DNA of 64,000 nt from Oscillospiraceae bacterium (GTDB taxonomy: Bacteria > Bacillota > Clostridia > Oscillospirales > CAG-272). Positions 51,677 through 61,336 of the stretch are shown piece by piece. The position numbers and the translations under genes are program-made. The stretch is taken from the NCBI GenBank assembly GCA_015064185.1, contig SVSS01000001.1:192910-256909 (forward strand), in the 5' to 3' direction. The notes beneath the pieces are model-generated. The model was not told the DNA's origin, did not search any database, and saw only the letters and a list, made by a program, of their open reading frames with translations. Position 1 is the first letter of the stretch. Each line of letters begins with the position of its first letter.

Positions 51677-53125
51677 ATGAATTCATCGCGAAAACCGATT
51701 TCTTCCGGGCTGTTTTGGAAGCTGTTGGAGCGATTTGGCGTTCAGGGAGTCCAATTTGTAGTACAAATAATACTTGCGAGATTGCTTGATCCGGAGCATT
51801 ACGGCATGCTTTCGATCATGATCATATTTACCACACTTGCAAACGTATTTATTCAAAATGGATTTAACACCGCTCTTGTTCAAGGTAAGGAAGTGAGCGA
51901 AGAAGATTATTCATCGGTGTTTTGGGTATCATTCGGTATAGCCGGCATCTTATATGCGGTTATCTTCTTTTGCGCGCCGTTGATCGCGACTTTCTATTCC
52001 ATGTCGCAGATTGTTTCTCCTTTGCGCGTGTTGGCAATTATTTTGTTTCCGGGTGCGCTCAATTCGGTGCAAGTAGCAAAGATAAGCAGAGAGCTTAATT
52101 TCAAAAAGGTATTTGTCAGCAATGTTGCCGCTATTGCGATATCCGGCATGGTTGGAGTGACAATGGCTTATATGGGCGCGGGCCTTTGGGCGCTTGTGGG
52201 GCAGAGCCTAGCGAACATTTTTGTTTCGTGCATAGTAATGAGTTTTACAGCGTCACTTAAGCTTCGCTTTCGCTGTAATCTTTCGAGAGTGAAAACCTTG
52301 TTTAGCTTTGGGTGGAAGCTCCTCGTTTCATCGCTGATAGATACGCTGTACACCGATCTGAATAGTTTGATCATTGGGAAAAAATATAGTAGCGATATGC
52401 TCGGATATTACAATAAGGGTACTCAATTTCCACACCTAATTATAAACTCAATAAATGGAGCCGTGCAGAGTGTTATGCTACCTGTATTATCTGCAAAGCA
52501 GGACGAGAAGGAAAAAGCCAAATCAATCACAAGAACGTCTATGATGATGAGCTCCTATATAATTTTCCCCATGATGGCGGGGCTTGCGGCAGTGGCAACT
52601 CCCTTGATAACTCTTTTGTTGACAGAAAAATGGCTTCCCTGTGTTCCATATTTACAGATAGCTTGTATCACCTTCGCGTTTTATCCTATCCATACAAGTA
52701 ATTTGCAGGCGATAAACGCCTCCGGTCGAAGCGATATTTTTTTGAAGCTGGAAATTATCAAGAAGATCGTATCAGTGGCGTTATTGGTGGGCGCGCTTTT
52801 GATATTTGATACCCCTATGGCGATCGCATGGGCGGGGGCGGTTGGAGTTCCGATTGGGCTCTTTATAAACGCATTCCCGAACAAAAAGCTGATAAATTAC
52901 TCATATTTTGAGCAAATGAAAGATATTTTGCCCTCACTTATTATATCGGGTATAATGGGGCTGACAGTGTGGTCTTTGACACTTCTTGGATGGCATCCGT
53001 TCCTGACTATCTTTTTGCAGATAGCCTTGGGTGTTGTCGTATATATCACAATTTCTTTCATAACTCGTGTCGAGCCTTTTGTTTTTATGTGGAACGCAGT
53101 TAAGCAGAAAATAAAAAAACAATAA
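51677..53125 (+). CDS. Wzx-type flippase (oligosaccharide translocase)
   Basis: 482 residues, about 12-14 membrane helices, of the MOP/MATE-like polysaccharide export family, with the TuaB/EspE-like GVQFVVQIILARLLDPEHYG beginning. It flips the undecaprenyl-linked repeat unit to the outer face. It follows the last glycosyltransferase of this part by 24 bases. Confidence 0.92.
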   Translation: MNSSRKPISSGLFWKLLERFGVQGVQFVVQIILARLLDPEHYGMLSIMIIFTTLANVFIQNGFNTALVQGKEVSEEDYSSVFWVSFGIAGILYAVIFFCAPLIATFYSMSQIVSPLRVLAIILFPGALNSVQVAKISRELNFKKVFVSNVAAIAISGMVGVTMAYMGAGLWALVGQSLANIFVSCIVMSFTASLKLRFRCNLSRVKTLFSFGWKLLVSSLIDTLYTDLNSLIIGKKYSSDMLGYYNKGTQFPHLIINSINGAVQSVMLPVLSAKQDEKEKAKSITRTSMMMSSYIIFPMMAGLAAVATPLITLLLTEKWLPCVPYLQIACITFAFYPIHTSNLQAINASGRSDIFLKLEIIKKIVSVALLVGALLIFDTPMAIAWAGAVGVPIGLFINAFPNKKLINYSYFEQMKDILPSLIISGIMGLTVWSLTLLGWHPFLTIFLQIALGVVVYITISFITRVEPFVFMWNAVKQKIKKQ

Positions 53126-53167
53126 TTCTAAAAGTGAAGGTTTATCCGTTATAAAGGAGCTGTAAAT

Positions 53168-54331
53168 ATGAAAATATCGAAAATAGCAGGAAACCTTGAA
53201 ACATCTTTGACCCGTCAACTTTTTGATATGGCAAAAAATTATGACGATGTTATCGACCTGACATTAGGAGATCCGGATGTTCCGCCGCCTGATGCTATCA
53301 AGACGGCAGCGTGCGAATCCATCACGCAGGGAAAGCTCAGATATTCCGCAAATGCGGGCTTGATCGCGCTTCGCGAGTCTGTTGCTGAAAACTATAAAAA
53401 GGAAAGCGGTCTTAGTGTAGATCCCTCAAAAAATATTGCTATAACAGTCGGCGGTATGGAAGGTCTGTATCTTGCGTTAAAGGCGATCGTCGATGCCGAA
53501 GACGAGGTGATAATACTTGCGCCATATTACGTCAACTATAAGCACATGATAAATATGTGTGGAGGCACTCCGGTTATCGTCGAAACTTTAGAAGAAAACG
53601 GATTTGTGCCGGTTGCATCTGATATAGAAAAGGCTATCACAGAAAAGACTGTTGCAATTGTGATTAACACTCCGTGTAATCCTACGGGAACTGTTATACC
53701 GCGACAGGCTCTCGAGGATATCGCAAGGCTATCTAAAAAATATGATCTTGCTGTGATTTCTGATGAGGTGTACTGTAAGCTTGTATATGACGATGAAATA
53801 TGCCATACAAGTATTGCTACGCTTGACGGAATGCAGGAAAGGACGGTTGTTGTTGACAGTCTTTCTAAGCGTCAGGCAATGACGGGATATCGTGTTGGAT
53901 ACGTTGTTGCCCCGGAGGAAATGATCGTTGCAATCACAAAATTACAAGAAAATATTGCCGCTTGTGCTCCTGTTTCCTCTCAGTATGCCGCTATTGCAGC
54001 ATTTAAACAATGTTCGGATGATACTTCCTTAAAAGATGAATTCAAGAAAAGAAGAGACTTTATTTATCCGGCGATCAACGCGATTGATGGATTGAGCTGC
54101 TCGAAGCCTCATGCGACATTTTATCTGTTTGTAAATGTTGAAAAAACGGGCCTCAACGGTCTTGATTTTGCATATAAGCTTTTGGAAAAGGAGCATGTTG
54201 CCGTCGCTCCGGGAATTACATACGGAGATGGGTACGAAAATTATATCAGGATCGCATACACAATGAATATAGATAAACTAAAAATGGCGGTAGAAAAAAT
54301 TTCAAGATTTGTTAAAGGATCAAAGAAATAA
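53168..54331 (+). CDS. Class I/II PLP-dependent aminotransferase
   Basis: 387 residues. Fold type I aspartate-aminotransferase-like: DLTLGDPDVPPPDAI, INTPCNPTGTV and PLP Lys in DSLSKRQAMTGYRVGY. It is not a DegT sugar transaminase, so it likely acts on an amino or keto acid. It stands in front of an ATP-grasp ligase and an acyltransferase. It may supply an amino acid or related acid for attachment to the sugar, which is inference from position. Confidence 0.88.
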   Translation: MKISKIAGNLETSLTRQLFDMAKNYDDVIDLTLGDPDVPPPDAIKTAACESITQGKLRYSANAGLIALRESVAENYKKESGLSVDPSKNIAITVGGMEGLYLALKAIVDAEDEVIILAPYYVNYKHMINMCGGTPVIVETLEENGFVPVASDIEKAITEKTVAIVINTPCNPTGTVIPRQALEDIARLSKKYDLAVISDEVYCKLVYDDEICHTSIATLDGMQERTVVVDSLSKRQAMTGYRVGYVVAPEEMIVAITKLQENIAACAPVSSQYAAIAAFKQCSDDTSLKDEFKKRRDFIYPAINAIDGLSCSKPHATFYLFVNVEKTGLNGLDFAYKLLEKEHVAVAPGITYGDGYENYIRIAYTMNIDKLKMAVEKISRFVKGSKK

Positions 54332-54355
54332 GACTGTTATAAAGGAAGTAGGCAT

Positions 54356-55555
54356 ATGAAAAAACTGTTAATGCTCGGCGGATCGATGCAACAGATTCCC
54401 GCAATAAAAAAGGCAAAGGCCTGCGGACATTATGTAATAACCTGCGATTATTTACCGGATAATCCGGGGCACAAATTCGCAGACGAATACTACAACGTCA
54501 GCACCACCGACAAGGAAGCTGTTCTTGCCCTTGCGCAAAAACTGAATATTGACGGTATCGTTGCATATGCGTCTGACCCGGCTGCGCCGACTGCCGCGTA
54601 CGTTTCTGAAAGAATGAATATTCCGGGGAATCCGTATGAATCGGTTGCTTTACTTACCGAAAAAGACAAATTCAGAGATTTTTTGGCTAAAAACGGTTTT
54701 AATACTCCCAAAGCCAAAGGGTATACGGATTATGATACGGCACTTGCTGAGATCGGCTTTTTTAAATTTCCGGTCATGGTCAAGCCTGTCGATTCATCGG
54801 GCAGTAAGGGTGTTGTAAAAATATATTCGGCAGAAGAGCTGAAAAGTGCTTATGACGAGGCAATCGGATATTCACGTTCAAAGCGCGTTGTCATAGAGGA
54901 ATTTATAGAGAAAAAGGGATATCAGGTTTCGGGAGACGGCTTTAGTGTTGACGGGGAATTGGTATTTACGAGCTACGGAAACGAGCTTTACAGCAGTAAA
55001 GGTACGCGCGAATACGTTGCGCTTGGAGAATTTTGGCCGTCGGCGCTCAGCAATGAAATGAAATCCAAGGTTGATGCAGAGCTTCAGCGCCTTATTACTG
55101 CTTTGGGTATGAGGACCTCTGCATATAACATCGAGGTTATAATCGATAAAAACGATGAGGTCTACATTCTTGAGCTCGGTCCGAGAAACGGGGGAAGCTA
55201 TATTCCTCAGCTTATCGAGTATGCGACCGGTGTTGATCTTGTTGAATACACTGTAAAAGCCGCGCTTGGCGAGGACTGCAGTGATCTTAAGATGAAGCCT
55301 ACCGTTGGGTGCTTCAGCAACTATATGATATACAGCACGCTCTCGGGCAAATACGACGGGATATGGTTTGACGAAGATTTTAAGAAGAACAATTTGCTTG
55401 ATGTATATTGTACTTATTCAAACGGCGATGAAGTAACAGCTTATAAAAACACGTCGCACTCACTCGGAACTATACTTTTCAAAGCGGACAGTATTGAGGA
55501 GATGAAGGAAATAACAGACAATATTGAAAAATATTATCGTGTTGTAGTGAAATGA
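54356..55555 (+). CDS. ATP-grasp carboxylate-amine ligase-like protein
   Basis: 399 residues. A pre-ATP-grasp Rossmann domain (LMLGGSMQQIPAIKKAK) and ATP-grasp core (FPVMVKPVDSSGSKGV, VIEEFIEKKGYQVSGDGF, VYILELGPRNGGSYIPQL). Family members join a carboxylate to an amine using ATP. Placed between an aminotransferase and an acyltransferase in a glycan locus, it may attach an acid or amino acid to a sugar amine; the substrate is unknown. The GNAT gene starts one base after its stop. Confidence 0.88.
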   Translation: MKKLLMLGGSMQQIPAIKKAKACGHYVITCDYLPDNPGHKFADEYYNVSTTDKEAVLALAQKLNIDGIVAYASDPAAPTAAYVSERMNIPGNPYESVALLTEKDKFRDFLAKNGFNTPKAKGYTDYDTALAEIGFFKFPVMVKPVDSSGSKGVVKIYSAEELKSAYDEAIGYSRSKRVVIEEFIEKKGYQVSGDGFSVDGELVFTSYGNELYSSKGTREYVALGEFWPSALSNEMKSKVDAELQRLITALGMRTSAYNIEVIIDKNDEVYILELGPRNGGSYIPQLIEYATGVDLVEYTVKAALGEDCSDLKMKPTVGCFSNYMIYSTLSGKYDGIWFDEDFKKNNLLDVYCTYSNGDEVTAYKNTSHSLGTILFKADSIEEMKEITDNIEKYYRVVVK

Positions 55556-55556
55556 A

Positions 55557-56030
55557 ATGGAAAACCGAATAAAAACAGACATTATTCTCGAAACGCTAAC
55601 AGATAAAAATCAAATAAAAAATCACATTTTGTATTTCAATCCGATTTTCCCGCATCTGAAAGAAAAAATATCTTCATTTGACGAATATGCAGAGAAACTT
55701 TCTAAAAAAGCAAATGTGGTAATAGGAAAGATAAATGACGAGCCTGTTGGCCTACTTGTTTTTTATGCAAATGATCTCGAAACAAGGACGGCATTTATAT
55801 CTCTTATAGGCGTGAGTGAGAAATGGCAAGGGAAGAACGTATCCGCTTTTTTATTGGAATACTGTACAGAAGAATCGGCGCGCAGAAAAATGGAATTTCT
55901 GAAGCTGGAGGTCGATATTGACAACGGACGGGCGATCCGCTTTTATGAAAAAAACGGATTCAAAAAATGCGGTGAAGCCGGAGGGTCAAGTATATATATG
56001 TGTAAAAGGATAAGTGAGGGGAAGATATGA
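55557..56030 (+). CDS. GNAT family N-acetyltransferase
   Basis: 157 residues. The acetyl-CoA site is suggested by SEKWQGKNVSAFLLEYCTEE and the GNAT ending VDIDNGRAIRFYEKNGF. It overlaps the following VioA-like transaminase gene by four bases, so it may acetylate the 4-amino sugar that enzyme makes. Confidence 0.88.
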   Translation: MENRIKTDIILETLTDKNQIKNHILYFNPIFPHLKEKISSFDEYAEKLSKKANVVIGKINDEPVGLLVFYANDLETRTAFISLIGVSEKWQGKNVSAFLLEYCTEESARRKMEFLKLEVDIDNGRAIRFYEKNGFKKCGEAGGSSIYMCKRISEGKI

Positions 56031-57112
56031 GTATAAATGTCACAAGATCATCAATGCCCTCCTACGAGGAATATTGTGAGGAAATAAAAACAATATGGGA
56101 CACGGTGCATTTGACAAATATGGGCCCCATACATAACAAGCTTAAAGAACAGCTTCGTGAATATCTTAAAGTGCAAAATATAGAGCTTTTTGTTAACGGT
56201 CATCTTGCGTTATATACTGCAATCAGAGCATTGGGTCTGAAAGGCGAGATAATCACGACACCGTTTACATTTGCCTCAACGACCAATGCTATTATTCAGG
56301 CAGGCTGTACACCCGTTTACTGTGATATCAAGGATGATTATACCATTGACGAAAGCAGGATCGAATCTCTTATAACTGAAAACACGGTTGCTATACTTGG
56401 CGTTCATGTTTACGGTAATATTTGCGCTGTTAATGAGATCCAACACATAGCGGATAAGCACCGTTTAAAGGTCATATATGATGCAGCTCATGCGTTTGGT
56501 GTAGAATATCAAGGTCGCGGCATAGGCGATTATGGCGATATTTCGATGTTTTCTTTCCATGCAACAAAGGTTTTCCATACTATTGAAGGTGGCTGCTTAA
56601 CTTTCCGCGATAACACTTTAGCTGAAAAGATTTTTCAAGAGCGTAATTTCGGTGTAGCGGGGGAAGCTTTGACTCGCTTTGGAACAAATGCTAAGATGAA
56701 TGAGTTCCAGGCCGCCATGGGCATTTGCAATCTTCGCCATATCGATGAAGAGATTTTAACTCGTAAGGCGGCATTTGAGCATTACGAAGAACGTTTGGCC
56801 GGAGTGAAAGGCATTAAGCTTCTTAAATTCACCGACGGATTAAAACAGAATTATGCATATTATCCTATTCTCGTTGAGCCGTCTGATTTTGGCGCTGACC
56901 GTGATACTGTTGCAATCAAGCTGGGGGAACAGGGAATTTTTGCGCGCAAGTATTTCTATCCGCTTGTTTCCGAGAACAAGGAATTTGGTTGCGATATGAC
57001 GGCAAATACACCAAAGGCTTTAGCGCTGTCACGTAAAATATTATGTTTGCCTTTGTATGCGCATCTTACAACAGAAGAGATAGACTTGATCTGTGATAAT
57101 CTGTTAAAATAA
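56027..57112 (+). CDS. VioA-like dTDP-4-amino-4,6-dideoxyglucose transaminase
   Basis: 361 residues. [52 protein letters not shown], a [13 protein letters not shown] block and PLP Lys in [13 protein letters not shown] resemble the VioA subgroup that aminates dTDP-4-keto-6-deoxyglucose. RfbA and RfbB, which make that substrate, follow immediately. This strongly suggests a dTDP-Qui4N-type product. Confidence 0.85.
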   Translation: MSINVTRSSMPSYEEYCEEIKTIWDTVHLTNMGPIHNKLKEQLREYLKVQNIELFVNGHLALYTAIRALGLKGEIITTPFTFASTTNAIIQAGCTPVYCDIKDDYTIDESRIESLITENTVAILGVHVYGNICAVNEIQHIADKHRLKVIYDAAHAFGVEYQGRGIGDYGDISMFSFHATKVFHTIEGGCLTFRDNTLAEKIFQERNFGVAGEALTRFGTNAKMNEFQAAMGICNLRHIDEEILTRKAAFEHYEERLAGVKGIKLLKFTDGLKQNYAYYPILVEPSDFGADRDTVAIKLGEQGIFARKYFYPLVSENKEFGCDMTANTPKALALSRKILCLPLYAHLTTEEIDLICDNLLK

Positions 57113-57125
57113 TAGGAGGAGAAAC

Positions 57126-58007
57126 ATGAAAGGTATTATTCTTGCAGGCGGCAAGGGAACACGTCTTTACCCAATGACCCAGGTCGTATCTAAACAGCTT
57201 TTGCCAATTTACGATAAACCGCTGATTTATTATCCGCTGTCAATGTTATTGCTGGCGGGAATCAAGGAGATATTGATTATTTCCACACCTGAGGATACTC
57301 CGAACTATGAAAAATTGCTTGGCACAGGTGAAAGGATAGGGGTTAAGTTTACATACAAAGTACAAGACACCCCCAGGGGACTTGCTGATGCATTTATTCT
57401 CGGTGAAGACTTTATCGGTGATGATAATGTTTGTCTGATTCTGGGCGATAACGTTTTCTACGGCAAGGACATGAGCAAGGTGCTTTGGAATGCCTGTGAC
57501 CGTAAGGTTGGCGCAACTATTTTCGGTTATCCTGTAAAAGACGCCCGCGCTTTCGGTGTGGTTGAATTTGATAAGGATCATAAAGTCGTTTCCATTGAAG
57601 AAAAGCCTCAGAATCCTAAGTCCAACTATGCCGTTCCCGGTCTTTATTTCTATGATAACAGAGTTGTTGAGATCGCAAAGAACGTAAAGCCAAGCGCAAG
57701 GGGCGAGATCGAGATCACTGCGGTGAATAATGCGTATCTCGAAATGGGCGAGCTTCACGTTGAGCTTCTCGGAAGAGGTGTGGCATGGCTGGATACCGGC
57801 ACACCCGAGGGGATGCTGAAAGCAGCTGAATTTGTGCAGGTCGTGCAAGACAGACAAGGCTTTTATCTTTCTTGTATTGAAGAAATTGCCTTCCGCAGAG
57901 GCTTTATCAGTGCAAAGCAGCTGCTTGCATTGGGAGAAGAACTCAAAATGACAGAATACGGGCAGTATTTGATAGGTATTGCAGAGGAGACGTTGAAAAA
58001 TGAATAA
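57126..58007 (+). CDS. rfbA: Glucose-1-phosphate thymidylyltransferase RfbA
   Basis: 293 residues. [21 protein letters not shown] opens the nucleotidyl domain; [20 protein letters not shown] and GDNVFYGKD follow. It makes dTDP-glucose from glucose-1-phosphate and dTTP. AGGAGG precedes its ATG and it overlaps rfbB by eight bases. Confidence 0.96.
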   Translation: MKGIILAGGKGTRLYPMTQVVSKQLLPIYDKPLIYYPLSMLLLAGIKEILIISTPEDTPNYEKLLGTGERIGVKFTYKVQDTPRGLADAFILGEDFIGDDNVCLILGDNVFYGKDMSKVLWNACDRKVGATIFGYPVKDARAFGVVEFDKDHKVVSIEEKPQNPKSNYAVPGLYFYDNRVVEIAKNVKPSARGEIEITAVNNAYLEMGELHVELLGRGVAWLDTGTPEGMLKAAEFVQVVQDRQGFYLSCIEEIAFRRGFISAKQLLALGEELKMTEYGQYLIGIAEETLKNE

Positions 58008-59028
58008 AACGATTCTTGTAACAGGCGGAGCGGGATTTATCGGCTCGAATTTTGTGTATCTTTTGCTCGAAGAGCGTCCCGAGTGGAAAATAGTTTGTGT
58101 GGATGCACTTACATATGCCGCTAACATACATACGCTGAATGACGCAATGAAAAATCCGAATTTTGTGTTTTACAAGGAAGATATTCGTAATCGAGAAGGG
58201 ATTTTTGCCATATTTGAAAAAGAACATCCCGATGTGGTGGTAAACTTTGCTGCAGAGTCACATGTAGACCGTTCAATTGAGAATCCCGGAATTTTCCTTG
58301 AGACCAACATTCTCGGCACTCAGGTTATGATGGATGCTTGCCGTAAATACGGCGTTGAACGCTTCCATCAAGTAGGTACGGATGAGGTTTATGGAGATTT
58401 GCCTCTTGACCGTCCTGACCTGTTCTTCCATGAGGATACACCCATTCATACGAGCAGTCCATATTCGACTTCTAAGGCAAGTGCCGATCTTCTTGCTTTG
58501 GCATATCATCGTACATACGGCCTGCCTGTTACAATATCACGTTGCTCCAACAACTATGGACCTTATCAATTCCCTGAAAAACTGATTCCTTTAATGATAA
58601 ATAATGCTTCTCAAGATAAGGCGTTGCCCGTATACGGTAAAGGCTTGAATGTTCGAGATTGGCTGTACGTTAAGGATCATTGCTACGGAATTCTTGCTGT
58701 GCTTGAAAAAGGCAGGGTCGGTGAAGTGTATAATCTTGGCGGGCATAATGAAAAAGCGAATATTGAAATTGTCAAGATCATTTTGAAGGAACTGAACAAA
58801 CCCGAAAGCCTGATTACATACGTTGCCGACCGTAAGGGCCATGATCAGCGTTATGCTATCGATCCAAGCAAAGCAAACAAAGAGCTGGGGTGGAAGCCAA
58901 CCACAATGTTTGCCGAGGGCATTAAGCTGACCATCCAGTGGTACAAAGAGCACATGGATTGGATGCAGGAGTGTACCAGCGGGGAATATATGAAATATTA
59001 TGAAAAGATGTACGCGAATCGGCAATAA
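58000..59028 (+). CDS. rfbB: dTDP-glucose 4,6-dehydratase RfbB
   Basis: 342 residues. NAD-binding [40 protein letters not shown] and the catalytic YSTSKASAD with Tyr and Lys. It makes dTDP-4-keto-6-deoxyglucose. rfbC and rfbD for rhamnose are absent here, which fits use by the VioA-like transaminase. Confidence 0.96.
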   Translation: MNKTILVTGGAGFIGSNFVYLLLEERPEWKIVCVDALTYAANIHTLNDAMKNPNFVFYKEDIRNREGIFAIFEKEHPDVVVNFAAESHVDRSIENPGIFLETNILGTQVMMDACRKYGVERFHQVGTDEVYGDLPLDRPDLFFHEDTPIHTSSPYSTSKASADLLALAYHRTYGLPVTISRCSNNYGPYQFPEKLIPLMINNASQDKALPVYGKGLNVRDWLYVKDHCYGILAVLEKGRVGEVYNLGGHNEKANIEIVKIILKELNKPESLITYVADRKGHDQRYAIDPSKANKELGWKPTTMFAEGIKLTIQWYKEHMDWMQECTSGEYMKYYEKMYANRQ

Positions 59029-59220
59029 AAGATAGTTTCTTTTGAAATTTGAAGCCGTTGTGACCGGTTACCTCGATCCTCTATCTCTTGTGCGTTGAAG
59101 CGCACAAGGAAAATCGATACGGCTAAATCTTTAAAAACATTTCCGCATTTGGAAGCAAATTTTCGATACATACTCGTGGAAGTGCAGACGGCGTAAATTT
59201 AAATTGATGAGGTGATAAAT

Positions 59221-59958
59221 ATGATATGCTTGATTTTGGCGGCAGGATATGCGACAAGGCTTTATCCTTTGACTGAAAATTTCCCCAAGCCGCTGTTAAA
59301 GGTAGGAGAGAAAACGATTCTCGATTGGCTCATCGATGATATTGATACTGCGGGTGTGATTGACGAATATGTGGTTATTTCAAACCATAAATATTTTTGT
59401 CATTTTGAAGAATGGATAAAGACAAAGCCGCAAAAAATTACAGTTATTGATGACGGTACGGAAAGCAATGAAACAAGACTTGGTGCGGTCAAGGATATAC
59501 AGTTTGCCATTGACAAGCTCCACATAAACGATGAAGTGCTCGTGATTGCGGGAGATAATGTGCTGGATTTTAGCCTAACAAAATTTATTGCATATGCCAA
59601 AGAAAAAAAGACCTCTTGCATTTTGCGGTATTTTGAACCCGACCGCAAACGCTTGCTTAAAAGCGGTGTTGTTACGGTGGGAGAGGAAGATCGCGTGATA
59701 AGCATGACCGAAAAATCGCCCAACCCTGCAACAAATTGGTGTTGCCCGCCGTTTTATTATTATACAAAAGAAGATGCTAAGCTTGTTGAGCAGGGTATTA
59801 AAGAGGGATGTGGCACGGATGCTCCCGGCAGTTATATTGCTTGGCTTTGTGAAAAGTCAGTTGTTCACGCCATGGAAATGCCTGGAAAGCGATATGATAT
59901 TGGCAATTTTGAAAGCTACGAAAAAGTAAAGTCCGACTACATCGGAATTATACGATAA
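59221..59958 (+). CDS. Sugar-phosphate nucleotidyltransferase family protein
   Basis: 245 residues from the ATG at 59221 behind GAGGTGAT. ICLILAAGYATRLYPLTENF and KPLLKVGEKTILDWL are the NTP-transferase start; GDNVLDFSLTKFIAYA and EKSPNPATNWCCPPFYYY follow. It is not a second RfbA by length. It may activate another sugar or alditol for the glycan. The 192-base gap before it has no recognisable gene; I checked it for an rfbC remnant and saw none. Confidence 0.85.
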   Translation: MICLILAAGYATRLYPLTENFPKPLLKVGEKTILDWLIDDIDTAGVIDEYVVISNHKYFCHFEEWIKTKPQKITVIDDGTESNETRLGAVKDIQFAIDKLHINDEVLVIAGDNVLDFSLTKFIAYAKEKKTSCILRYFEPDRKRLLKSGVVTVGEEDRVISMTEKSPNPATNWCCPPFYYYTKEDAKLVEQGIKEGCGTDAPGSYIAWLCEKSVVHAMEMPGKRYDIGNFESYEKVKSDYIGIIR

Positions 59959-59980
59959 ACTTATTAAGGAGTGATTCATA

Positions 59981-61141
59981 ATGCATCAAGGAACAACTCA
60001 AACGCTTTTTGCGTTGTTGCGTTCTGCGATATTTGGCACATGCCTTTGGGCTAAGGAGAAGGAACAGCTTGTGCCGGAACAGTTATCAGAAATGATAAAG
60101 CTGTCAAAAACGCATGATATCGCTCACCTGCTTGCGCATGGGTTAAAAAAGAATAATTTGCTTGATAAAAGCAATTCACAGCTTGAAGCGGAGATCTTTC
60201 GCGTCGTTTATCGCTATGAGCAGTTGAATTATGAATTAAAAAAGCTTTGCCAAGCGCTCGAAAAGGCACAGATTCCGTTTCTGCCGTTAAAGGGCTCCGT
60301 TCTTCGCAAGTATTATCCTGAGGCATGGATGCGTACGAGCTGTGATATTGATGTGCTTGTACATGAAGAGGATCTACAACAAGCGCAGGACCTATTGGTC
60401 AATGAATATGGATACACATATCATGGCACAGGCTCTCACGATATATCTCTATATTCCCCCGGAAAGGTTCATGTAGAATTACACCACAATCTTGTGGAGG
60501 ATGGGCTTGCCAAAGGCGCTTATGAGGTGCTAAAAAACGTATGGGATAGCGCTGCCCCCCGAGAAGGAAGCGCCTTCGAGTATGAAATGCCGGATGAAAT
60601 GTTCTATTTTTACCACATCGCGCACATGGCAAAGCATTTTGAAAATGGCGGATGCGGCATTCGTCCCTTTATTGACGTTTGGGTGCTCAATCATTGTGTT
60701 CCTTTTGATAATTACAAAAGAGAACAGCTTCTCTCACACGGTGATCTTTTGGTTTTTGCTACACAGGTAAAGCTTTTGTCGGAAATTTGGTTTGGTGAGG
60801 AGCAGCACACCGAAATTACAAAGCAAATGGAAGAATATATTTTGCGCGGCGGCTTGTATGGAACGATAGAGAATCATATTACGGTGCAGCAGCAGAAAAA
60901 AGGCAGTCGATTAAAATATCTGCTATTTAAAATTTTTCTTCCGTATGATGAGATCAAATTACATTATCCCATTCTCAAAAAGCACAGATGGCTGACACCC
61001 ATTATGGAGGTGCGGCGTTGGTTTAAACTCGTTTTTTGCGGACATTTAAAGCGAACTGTCAAGGAAATAAAATATAACAGCGCTTTGTCTAAGGATGAGG
61101 CCGATCGCACGAAGGCGTTATTGAAAAATATCGGTTTGTGA
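59981..61141 (+). CDS. Nucleotidyltransferase-fold protein of unknown role
   Basis: 386 residues resembling the uncharacterised nucleotidyltransferase family PF14907: LPLKGSVLRKYYPEAWMRTS followed by CDIDVLVHEEDL (Asp-x-Asp), then VHVELHHNL and HIAHMAKHFENGGCGIRPF. Members often sit in polysaccharide loci; the reaction is not known. It is the last gene of the locus and is followed by a strong hairpin. Confidence 0.8.
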   Translation: MHQGTTQTLFALLRSAIFGTCLWAKEKEQLVPEQLSEMIKLSKTHDIAHLLAHGLKKNNLLDKSNSQLEAEIFRVVYRYEQLNYELKKLCQALEKAQIPFLPLKGSVLRKYYPEAWMRTSCDIDVLVHEEDLQQAQDLLVNEYGYTYHGTGSHDISLYSPGKVHVELHHNLVEDGLAKGAYEVLKNVWDSAAPREGSAFEYEMPDEMFYFYHIAHMAKHFENGGCGIRPFIDVWVLNHCVPFDNYKREQLLSHGDLLVFATQVKLLSEIWFGEEQHTEITKQMEEYILRGGLYGTIENHITVQQQKKGSRLKYLLFKIFLPYDEIKLHYPILKKHRWLTPIMEVRRWFKLVFCGHLKRTVKEIKYNSALSKDEADRTKALLKNIGL

Positions 61142-61177
61142 TTGGATCAGGGCATATATAGTTTCATAATTTTATAG

Positions 61178-61222
61178 ATACCGAAAGCCTCGCTTCCATT
61201 ATGGAAGCGAGGCTTTTGGTAT
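61178..61222 (+). terminator. Terminator at the end of the polysaccharide locus
   Basis: A long stem, ATACCgAAAGCCTCGCTTCCAT with its complement, closes on a two-base loop. TTTT is contained in the descending arm. Confidence 0.8.
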
Positions 61223-61276
61223 ATGGGGTATCTGTAGCGTGATGAAACAACTTGCAACCCCTTCCAAACATTACAT

Positions 61277-61306
61277 TTGACCGGGGGGTTCCCCCTATGT
61301 TATAAT
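61277..61306 (+). promoter_or_regulatory. Promoter with GC-rich dyad in its spacer
   Basis: TTGACC (61277-61282) and TATAAT (61301-61306) are 18 bases apart. GGGGG-TT-CCCCC (61284-61295) lies inside the spacer. Such placement is seen at MerR-type promoters, so an activator or repressor site is possible. Confidence 0.6.
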
Positions 61307-61336
61307 AGATATATTACATAAAGGAGGTACAACGGT

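Noticed and set aside
59029..59220. Possible decayed rfbC between rfbB and the nucleotidyltransferase
   Set aside because: No frame shows RmlC motifs; left as unannotated spacer.
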